Shown: positions 1-4,295 of the stretch, piece by piece
How positions within the stretch are numbered: position 1 is the stretch's first letter
Layout: each line of letters begins with the position of its first letter
DNA from: Spirochaetota bacterium
Lineage (GTDB): Bacteria; Spirochaetota; Spirochaetia; DTKZ01
NCBI GenBank assembly: GCA_029562045.1
Contig: JAKQWJ010000080.1
Location: forward strand, 1-5,443
Length of the DNA stretch: 5,443 nt
Direction: 5' to 3'
Notes under the pieces: generated by a model
Database searches by the model: none
Seen by the model: only the letters and a program-made list of their open reading frames with translations
Told to the model about the DNA's origin: nothing
Program-made: the position numbers and the translations under genes

Positions 1-71
1 GCCGCGTCCAGGACCAGGGCCGGCGTGGGGATGGAGGCTTCGGGAAGCCCGACGAGAAAGGTTTTATTCAT
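1..71 (-). CDS. Partial CDS: N-terminus of a probable alanine-racemase-fold / D-threonine-aldolase-like PLP enzyme
   Basis: Only 23 complete codons are visible. The gene starts at ATG 71-69 and runs off the left edge. The start is well supported: a strong Shine-Dalgarno run AAAAGGAG (85-78) lies 6 nt upstream. The visible segment IPTPALVLDA is the feature used for naming. A '-TPalvlD-' strand near the N-terminus is typical of D-threonine aldolase / D-serine dehydratase (DSD1-like) proteins with the alanine racemase N-terminal PLP barrel, where it precedes the first barrel strand. The PLP lysine would lie outside the window, so the activity (D-amino-acid aldolase, dehydratase or racemase) is inference from a short motif. 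The gene follows the HD-GYP gene in the same direction after a 42-base gap, so the two may be co-transcribed. No separate promoter is evident in that gap. Confidence 0.6.
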   Translation of the reverse strand, partial: MNKTFLVGLPEASIPTPALVLDA

Positions 72-113
72 GAGAGACTCCTTTTCTTTGGACTCCCCGC
101 AGCCGGGGCCGGA

Positions 114-1166
114 TCAATCCTGGTACCTGTCGTGGATCTCCTCGAAGATGCGGATGTTGTCCAGAAAGACCTCCGTCATCTCCGGGTCGAAGAAGGCCCC
201 TGCGGAACGGCGGATTTCGCCGGCGGTCTCCTCCTTGCTCATGGGGGGTTTGTAGACCCGCCGGCAGCGCAGAGCGTCGTACACGTCCGCGAAAGACATG
301 ATCCGGGCCTCCAGGGGAATGGCGTCCCCGGAGAGTCCGGCGGGGTACCCGGAGCCGTCCCACCTCTCATGGTGGTGGAGGCAGATCCGGTGGGCCATCC
401 GGAAAAGCGGGGTGTCGCTCTGTTCCAGCACCTTGGCGAAGGCGGCGGCCCCGGCGGTGGTGTGAGTTTTCATGACGGCGAACTCCCCGGTGTCCAGCCG
501 GCCCGGTTTGAGCAGGATGGCGTCGGGGATCGCCACCTTGCCCACGTCGTGCAGGGGCGACACATGGTAGATGCTCTCGAGAAAACCGTGGTCGATGGCG
601 TCCCGATAGCGGGGACGCCGGGAGAGCTTCTCGGCCAGCGCCGTGCAGTGGTTCCGGGTCCTTTCCAGATGGGCCCCCGTCTCCGGGTCCCGGGAGTCGG
701 TAAGGTCGGCGATGGCGAACATCAGCGCCCGGTATGCCCCCAGGAGTTCGTCGGAGGTTCTCCGGGTCAGGGCGGAAAATCTTTTCGTCATGTACCGGGC
801 AACCTGCTGGGCGAAGGCGGGCTCCTGTTCCAGCAGGGCGTCGAAGCTGTCGTTGCCCAGTTCGAAGCACTCGGTCTCTTCCAGGGTCCTGACGGTGGCG
901 GAGCGGGTCTCGTCGGAAATGAGGGCCATCTCTCCCACCACTTCATTCTCTCCCATGGTGCCCAGTTCCCGCTCTCCCCAGCCCATGTCCCGCAGCACCG
1001 CCACCCTGCCCCGCCGGATGAAGAACATGCTGTCCCCGGGGTCTCCTTCACGGCATATCACCTGCCCTGCGGGAAAAACGACTTTCCTGAAAAGCCTGCC
1101 CACCCGGTCGAGGGTTTCTTCCGACAGCTCGGAGAACAATTCGCTTCCGCGGAGAATCTGCTGCAA
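114..1166 (-). CDS. Cyclic-nucleotide-binding domain fused to HD-GYP domain; probable c-di-GMP phosphodiesterase
   Basis: A 350-residue soluble protein with no signal peptide or membrane segment. Residues about 1-120 form a cNMP-binding (CAP_ED-type) domain. Its phosphate-binding cassette is recognisable: G78-E79-M80-A81-L82, then R88-S89-A90-T91-V92, with the phosphate-contacting arginine kept. No helix-turn-helix follows, so it is not a CRP regulator. Residues about 121-150 look like a helical linker. Residues about 150-345 form an HD-GYP domain with RDPETGAH (E162, H166), HDVGK (H206, D207, K210), MKTH (H235), HHHE (264-267), GSGYP (271-275) and D294 in SFADVYDAL. These are the metal ligands and GYP motif of enzymes that hydrolyse c-di-GMP to pGpG or GMP. 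E162 four residues before H166 is the arrangement seen in three-metal HD-GYP enzymes. A role for cyclic nucleotide in gating the phosphodiesterase is inferred from the domain order. The start is TTG (1166-1164), the first start codon after the upstream stop and the only one that keeps the whole N-terminal domain. Its ribosome binding site is weak, with AAGGCGGG about 13 nt away. Confidence 0.93.
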   Translation of the reverse strand: MQQILRGSELFSELSEETLDRVGRLFRKVVFPAGQVICREGDPGDSMFFIRRGRVAVLRDMGWGERELGTMGENEVVGEMALISDETRSATVRTLEETECFELGNDSFDALLEQEPAFAQQVARYMTKRFSALTRRTSDELLGAYRALMFAIADLTDSRDPETGAHLERTRNHCTALAEKLSRRPRYRDAIDHGFLESIYHVSPLHDVGKVAIPDAILLKPGRLDTGEFAVMKTHTTAGAAAFAKVLEQSDTPLFRMAHRICLHHHERWDGSGYPAGLSGDAIPLEARIMSFADVYDALRCRRVYKPPMSKEETAGEIRRSAGAFFDPEMTEVFLDNIRIFEEIHDRYQD

Positions 1167-1208
1167 ACCCGTAAATCTACCCGCCTTCCCATCGCCGATG
1201 GAACAAAG

Positions 1209-1229
1209 ACCGGCGGACGATCCGCCGGT
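1209..1229 (-). terminator. Terminator-like hairpin in the HD-GYP leader
   Basis: Perfect 9-bp inverted repeat: ACCGGCGGA (1209-1217) and TCCGCCGGT (1221-1229), with loop CGA (1218-1220). Read leftward, the stem is followed by CTTTGTT, a short and imperfect U-rich run. It lies 42 nt upstream of the TTG start, so in a transcript from the leftward promoter it would act as an attenuator or as a roadblock close to the ribosome site. Read rightward it is followed only by TTCC. The structure is plain in the sequence. The terminator function is inferred and weak because of the poor U-tract. Confidence 0.4.
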
Positions 1230-1300
1230 TTCCGAGACATCTCCGGTTCACCGCCCGCAGACGGTCCGCCGCCCCACTCCCCTTCCCGCTTTCCGGCAAA

Positions 1301-1410
1301 TGCCCCGGGTCGCCTCGGGTCGCCCCGGGTCGCCTCGGGTTGCCCCGGGTCGCCTCGGGTTGCCTCGGGTTGCCTCGGGTCGCCTCGGGTTGCCCCGGGT
1401 TGCCCCGGGT
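1301..1410. repeat. Eleven tandem 10-base units, YGCCYCGGGT
   Basis: Eleven consecutive 10-base units with no length variation, consensus YGCCYCGGGT. Only positions 1 and 5 vary, and always C or T. The units read in order TGCCCCGGGT, CGCCTCGGGT, CGCCCCGGGT, CGCCTCGGGT, TGCCCCGGGT, CGCCTCGGGT, TGCCTCGGGT twice, CGCCTCGGGT, then TGCCCCGGGT twice. A degenerate twelfth unit (1411-1420) leads into inverted copies (1426-1450). Each unit carries the palindromic or near-palindromic core CYCGGG. There are no unique spacers, so this is not CRISPR. It resembles a GC-rich minisatellite that could change copy number by slippage. The 10-base period is close to one DNA helical turn, so all units would face the same side of the DNA. 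It lies in the predicted leader of the HD-GYP gene. Confidence 0.95.
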
Positions 1411-1433
1411 TGCCTCCCGGGAGGCGACCCGGG
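1404..1433 (+). repeat. 12-bp stem, 6-nt loop hairpin closing the repeat array
   Basis: The last forward repeat unit pairs with the first inverted copy. The left arm is CCCGGGTTGCCT (1404-1415), the loop CCCGGG (1416-1421) and the right arm AGGCGACCCGGG (1422-1433). As plus-strand RNA all 12 positions pair, one as U-G. As minus-strand RNA that position becomes a C-A mismatch. The central 14 bases (1412-1425) are a perfect DNA palindrome. A second inverted copy follows at 1435-1449, so alternative foldings with earlier forward units are possible. No U-tract follows on either strand, so it is not a classical terminator. Confidence 0.8.
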
Positions 1434-1553
1434 AAGCGACCCGGGAGGCTTCCGTGTCCGGCAGGGGCACCGTCATCCCCCGTTTTTCCGGGTTTTTCCG
1501 CGGGGACGCCCGGAGCGGCGCCTGTTCCCCATCGGAATGACCGTTCGAAAAAC

Positions 1554-1582
1554 AGGATAACCCGTACGGGATGGTCTGACAA
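1554..1582 (-). promoter_or_regulatory. Candidate leftward sigma-70-type promoter with palindromic spacer
   Basis: Read leftward, the -35 box is TTGTCA (1582-1577, 5 of 6 to consensus), the spacer is 17 bases and the -10 box is TATCCT (1559-1554, 4 of 6). The predicted transcription start is near 1547, giving the HD-GYP gene a leader of about 380 nt that contains the repeat array. The spacer carries a perfect 10-base palindrome, CCCGTACGGG (1561-1570), which could be an operator half-site pair. This is the only AT-containing stretch upstream of the HD-GYP gene where I see a correctly spaced pair of boxes. Consensus match is moderate. Confidence 0.45.
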
Positions 1583-1688
1583 GACTTTTCTCCGCCGATT
1601 CCCGGCCGGGCGTCCGGTGAAAATAGAGGCATGACCGCGGACCGGCGGACCTGGAGCGCCCCCGCCTGAAGCCCCTGGCATATTTGGC

Positions 1689-1718
1689 TTGACAGTTTGA
1701 AATAGTGACACCTATACT
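1689..1718 (+). promoter_or_regulatory. Strong candidate sigma-70-type promoter for the importer operon
   Basis: A perfect -35 box TTGACA (1689-1694), an 18-base spacer and a near-consensus -10 box TATACT (1713-1718, 5 of 6). The segment is clearly more AT-rich than its surroundings, as expected of a promoter in GC-rich DNA. The transcription start should fall near 1724-1726, leaving a leader of about 225 nt before the binding-protein gene. No other good box pair is seen between here and 1949. Confidence 0.75.
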
Positions 1719-1725
1719 GATTTTA

Positions 1726-1740
1726 CACGGCGTTGCCGTG
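1726..1740 (+). promoter_or_regulatory. Inverted repeat at the predicted importer transcription start
   Basis: CACGGC (1726-1731) and GCCGTG (1735-1740) form a perfect 6-bp inverted repeat around GTT. It begins within a base or two of the predicted transcription start. As DNA it is placed like a repressor operator. As RNA it would cap the 5' end of the message with a stem-loop, which is known to protect some bacterial mRNAs. The sequence alone does not choose between these two roles. Confidence 0.45.
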
Positions 1741-1841
1741 GACGAGGGGCGACAGTCCGCAATTCGACGGCGAGCCGGGCGGCGAAGGTGTGAGGTCGCG
1801 CAGGACCGGTTTCGCCGGCCGGTGCGGCGGGCCCCGATACT

Positions 1842-1952
1842 ATGATTCCTGTCGGTACAACCTTTCATCCCGAGGGAAACAGCCCAACCCACACATTTTT
1901 TCTCGATGCGGGCTCTTCCCCCGGGAAGACACCGCAAGGAGGAATTGGATGA
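1842..1952 (+). CDS. Possible 36-codon upstream ORF overlapping the importer start
   Basis: The frame opens at ATG 1842-1844 and ends at TGA 1950-1952, so its stop overlaps the binding-protein ATG (1949-1951) as ATGA. That arrangement is common where translation is coupled. The predicted peptide begins MIPVGTTFHPEG and ends TPQGGIG. I recognise no family and no run of a single amino acid that would mark an attenuation peptide. There is no good Shine-Dalgarno at the right distance, only GGG about 10 nt upstream. The last codons read through the ribosome binding site of the next gene, which constrains them. It may be chance. Confidence 0.2.
   Translation: MIPVGTTFHPEGNSPTHTFFLDAGSSPGKTPQGGIG
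1914..1929 (+). other. Small stem-loop just upstream of the binding-protein ribosome site
   Basis: TCTTCC (1914-1919) pairs with GGAAGA (1924-1929) around a 4-nt loop. The flanking GCGG (1908-1911) and CCGC (1932-1935) could extend the helix across a bulge. It ends immediately before the AAGGAGG ribosome binding site, so it would leave that site exposed rather than hide it. A regulatory role is not shown. Confidence 0.3.
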
Positions 1953-3076
1953 AGAAGTTTCTGCTGTTGGGGTTGGCGGTCATCCTCATGGCGCCGGCGA
2001 CCATAAGCGCCGCCCCGCCGAAGATCGAGGGCGAGTTCAACCTCATCACTCCCGTGGCCAGCTTCGTCAGCGTGGCCGCTCTGGACGCCTTCAAGGCCTG
2101 GGCCAAGGGGCATTACGGCATCGACGTGAAGACCAATTACACCGCCAAGGGCACCCAGCTGGCGGCGGGTCTCATCCGGGAATGGGGGTCCAATCCCCAG
2201 GCGGACGTTCTCTGGGGAGGAGAGACGGTCATTTACGACCTTCTGGCCTCCGACGGCTTCATGATCAAACACGAAGCTCCCAAGGCCCTCCTGGATCGGA
2301 TACCGACGTCCATGGGGACCCCGACCCCCATGCCCCTGAAGGACCCCAAGGGTTTCTGGACCAGCACGGCCCTGGAACCCTACGGCATCGTCTACAACGA
2401 AGGTCTGGTCCGCCGGCGGCTCCGGGTGGACCCCCCCAAGACCTGGGAAGACATGGTGGCCAACCCCAAGTTCAAGGGCCAGATCGCCCAGTGCACGCCG
2501 GACAACTCCAGCTCCAGCCACGCCACCTATGAGGTGATGCTGCAGAAGCTGGGCTGGGACAAGGGCTGGGAGTGGCTGTCCAAGATGGGCGCCTATACCG
2601 GGCAGTTCGTCGCGAAATCCGGGGACGTTCCCGGTGTGGTGGCCAAGGGCGAGTACGCTCTGGGATTCGCGGTCCCCAGCTACATGGCTTTCGAGAACTT
2701 CCTCAACGGCTCGGATATCCGGTTCGTGGCGCCTCCCGGCGCCTATGTGACCCCCGAACCCATCGGGATCATCAAGAACTGCAAGAACCCCAACGCCGCA
2801 AAGGCCTTCATCGAGTTCCTGCTCACCGACGCGGGGCAGAAGCTCTTCATCGACCGGGGTCTCTTTCCGGTGGTTCCCAGCATGCGGGTGGAAGGGCCTC
2901 CGGGCTCCACCGCCGAGCTGGCGGTGACTTTCTACGGCGGCCGCAGGAGCTACTTCGAAGGCACGGTGGAGAACACCTACAACAACGAATTGTCCATGGG
3001 CCGGGAAAGGGAAGTGAACAAGTATTTCCGGGAGAATATCTTCGCCAAGATCAACGAATTGAAGGCCAAGTACTAG
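1949..3076 (+). CDS. Secreted ABC-importer solute-binding protein, Fe3+/2-aminoethylphosphonate-type family
   Basis: A 375-residue type 2 periplasmic binding protein. The start at ATG 1949 is set by a perfect AAGGAGG (1936-1942) 6 nt upstream. An in-frame TTG at 1733 would add 72 non-conserved residues before the signal peptide and is rejected. Residues 1-22 are a classic Sec signal: MKK, a hydrophobic core LLLGLAVILM, then cleavage probably near TISA-A (residues 21-22). There is no lipobox cysteine, so the mature protein should be free in the periplasm. Family hallmarks are ADVLWGGE (85-92), ALEPYGIVYN (141-150), TWEDM (165-169), the serine-rich ligand-site segment NSSSSHATYE (186-195), GEYALGF (234-240) and the C-terminal AAKAFIEFLLTDAGQKLF (283-300). 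The adjacent tyrosine pair that binds iron in classical FbpA proteins is not seen, so iron is not supported. Phosphonate, sulfonate, polyamine, other organic anions or an unusual metal mode remain possible. It is the first gene of the operon and probably the most highly expressed. Confidence 0.92.
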   Translation: MKKFLLLGLAVILMAPATISAAPPKIEGEFNLITPVASFVSVAALDAFKAWAKGHYGIDVKTNYTAKGTQLAAGLIREWGSNPQADVLWGGETVIYDLLASDGFMIKHEAPKALLDRIPTSMGTPTPMPLKDPKGFWTSTALEPYGIVYNEGLVRRRLRVDPPKTWEDMVANPKFKGQIAQCTPDNSSSSHATYEVMLQKLGWDKGWEWLSKMGAYTGQFVAKSGDVPGVVAKGEYALGFAVPSYMAFENFLNGSDIRFVAPPGAYVTPEPIGIIKNCKNPNAAKAFIEFLLTDAGQKLFIDRGLFPVVPSMRVEGPPGSTAELAVTFYGGRRSYFEGTVENTYNNELSMGREREVNKYFRENIFAKINELKAKY

Positions 3077-3102
3077 TTCCCGTCTTTCGACAAACGATAG
3101 CA

Positions 3103-3160
3103 CGGCGGGCGGGTCCGGACCCGCCCGCCGCTGTCCCCGGGGACAGCGGTTTCGTTTCTC
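3103..3160 (+). terminator. Double perfect hairpin between binding-protein and ATPase genes
   Basis: Two perfect palindromes sit back to back and share three bases. The first spans 3103-3130 (28 bases, centre TCC|GGA) and the second 3128-3149 (22 bases, centre CCCC|GGGG). The second is followed at once by TTTCGTTTCTC (3150-3160), a broken U-rich tract. It lies 26 nt after the binding-protein stop and 25 nt before the ATPase ATG. In importer operons such intercistronic structures commonly end most transcripts after the binding protein, or protect that part of the message from 3' exonucleases, so that binding protein outnumbers the membrane complex. The structure is seen directly. Partial termination or processing is inferred. 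Confidence 0.8.
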
Positions 3161-3173
3161 ATCCCTATGACCT

Positions 3174-3180
3174 GAGGTGA
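3174..3180 (+). promoter_or_regulatory. Ribosome binding site deciding the ATPase start
   Basis: GAGGTGA lies 5 nt before ATG 3186. A second ATG at 3182 is in another frame and has spacing too short to use this site. The site therefore supports 3186 as the start. Confidence 0.75.
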
Positions 3181-3185
3181 AATGA

Positions 3186-4295
3186 ATGGAAATTACCCTT
3201 ACCGGAGTCAAGAAAAGGTTCAAGACCGTCGAAGCGCTGCGGGGAGTGGATCTGCATATACGGGACGGCGAACTTTTCACCTTGCTGGGGCCTTCCGGCT
3301 GCGGCAAGACCACCACCTTGCGCCTGATCGCCGGGTTCTACCATCCCGATGAAGGGAAGATCATGTTCGGCGACCGGGAGGTTCAGGAGATCCCGACCTT
3401 TCAGCGGAACATCGGCATGGTGTTTCAAAACTACGCGCTCTGGCCCCACATGACGGTGTTCAAAAACGTGGCCTACGGGCTCCAGTTCCAGAAAATACCC
3501 AAGGCGGACTGGAGCCGGCTGGTGAACGAGGCCCTTTCCAAGGTGGGTCTGGTGGGGTATGAAAAAAGGTATCCTGGACAGCTGTCCGGCGGCCAGCAGC
3601 AGCGGGTCGCTCTGGCCCGGGCCCTGGCGCTGAACCCGGACGTCCTCCTGCTGGACGAGCCCCTGTCCAACCTGGACGCCAAGATCCGGGGGTCGGTGCG
3701 GGCGGAGATCCGGAAGCTCCAGCAGTCCCTGGGCATCACCACCGTCTACGTCACCCACGACCAGGAGGAGGCCCTGACTCTCTCGGACCGCATCGGCATC
3801 ATGTGCGACGGGAACCTGGTGCAGATCGGGAGCCCTCATGATCTCTACGAAAGGCCCGCCACCCGGTTCGTGGCGGATTTCATCGGGAGCAACAATCTGG
3901 TGGCCGGCACCGTGGCCTCCGTGGGCGACGATATCGCCGTGCAGACCCGCCTGGGCCTCATTGCCGGTTTCAGCCACCACGCGGTGGAGCCCGGCGACAT
4001 CTGCACCGTCTCCTTCCGGCCGGAGAACATCAGGGTCCTCACCGAAAAACCGCAGGACCCGGGCAACCACATAAACGGCAAGATCAGTTTTGCCAGCTAC
4101 ATGGGAGATACGCTGCGCTACGAGATGGAGCACGCGGAGGGGCTTCTTCTCAAGGCGGACATCAAGGATCCCCTGCACCACAAGGAACTGGCCTGGGGCA
4201 CTCCGGTCTGGTTTTCGTTCCAGAAATCCGCGGCCCTCATCATTCCGGGGAACAACTCCGCCGACGGCCAGGATGGTGATCCGTCATGCCGGTAG
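3186..4295 (+). CDS. ABC-importer ATP-binding protein, FbpC/PotA/CysA (MalK-type) family
   Basis: A 369-residue cytoplasmic ATPase that energises the importer. All nucleotide-binding motifs are intact and in order: Walker A GPSGCGKTT (35-43), Q-loop Q81 in VFQNYALWPHMTV, signature LSGGQQQR (133-140), Walker B VLLLDE (153-158), D-loop SNLD (161-164) and switch histidine H191 in VTHDQEEAL. ERPATRFVADFIGSNN (222-237) marks the end of the ATPase domain. Residues about 238-355 are the C-terminal TOBE-type beta domain usual for this family, containing FRPENIRV (277-284) and SYMGDTLRYE (304-313). The length is typical. Family membership (TOBE domain, NYALWPHMTV) points to Fe3+, polyamine, sulfate, phosphonate or sugar-type importers and does not fix the substrate. 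The last residues overlap the permease start by 10 bases, which implies translational coupling of these two subunits. Confidence 0.95.
   Translation: MEITLTGVKKRFKTVEALRGVDLHIRDGELFTLLGPSGCGKTTTLRLIAGFYHPDEGKIMFGDREVQEIPTFQRNIGMVFQNYALWPHMTVFKNVAYGLQFQKIPKADWSRLVNEALSKVGLVGYEKRYPGQLSGGQQQRVALARALALNPDVLLLDEPLSNLDAKIRGSVRAEIRKLQQSLGITTVYVTHDQEEALTLSDRIGIMCDGNLVQIGSPHDLYERPATRFVADFIGSNNLVAGTVASVGDDIAVQTRLGLIAGFSHHAVEPGDICTVSFRPENIRVLTEKPQDPGNHINGKISFASYMGDTLRYEMEHAEGLLLKADIKDPLHHKELAWGTPVWFSFQKSAALIIPGNNSADGQDGDPSCR

Larger units (their letters stand above)
1167..1948. other. 782-base divergent intergenic region
   Basis: This stretch separates the leftward HD-GYP gene from the rightward importer operon. 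I find no ordinary protein gene in it. Open frames through 1177-1632 and 1340-1540 exist because the 10-base repeat array lacks stop codons in several frames. They have no ribosome binding site and low-complexity products. It does hold two divergent promoter candidates, the repeat array with its hairpin, a terminator-like hairpin near the HD-GYP start, and a long GC-rich leader for the importer, each listed separately. From about 1590 to 1680 I see nothing specific. Confidence 0.75.

Noticed and set aside
95..108. Small CCCCG/CGGGG hairpin between the HD-GYP and PLP-enzyme genes
   Set aside because: The stem is only 5 bp with no U-tract, which is expected by chance in DNA this GC-rich.
1301..1450. 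CRISPR array
   Set aside because: The units are only 10 bases long, directly adjacent and without unique spacers; no cas gene is nearby.
1177..1632. 151-codon minus-strand frame with repetitive RGNPGQPEAT-like product
   Set aside because: The collagen-like pattern comes from translating the 10-base repeats, there is no ribosome site before the ATG at 1632, and the candidate promoter lies inside it.
132..1634. 500-codon plus-strand open frame across the HD-GYP gene and repeat array
   Set aside because: It is antisense to a gene with clear domain motifs, its product is a low-complexity P/G/R-rich chain, and it has no recognisable family. It is an open shadow frame caused by high GC.
1741..1760. 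FMN-riboswitch-like words (GGGGCGACAGTCCGC) in the importer leader
   Set aside because: Only a short word resembles the FMN element; the other conserved blocks are not found in order and the downstream genes are not riboflavin-related.
1733..1948. N-terminal extension of the binding protein from TTG 1733
   Set aside because: It would bury the signal peptide 72 residues in, and the perfect AAGGAGG sits before ATG 1949.
1865..3316. 483-codon minus-strand open frame opposite the binding protein
   Set aside because: It is a shadow of the binding-protein gene with no domain or ribosome site. It also crosses the double-hairpin terminator and the ATPase start.
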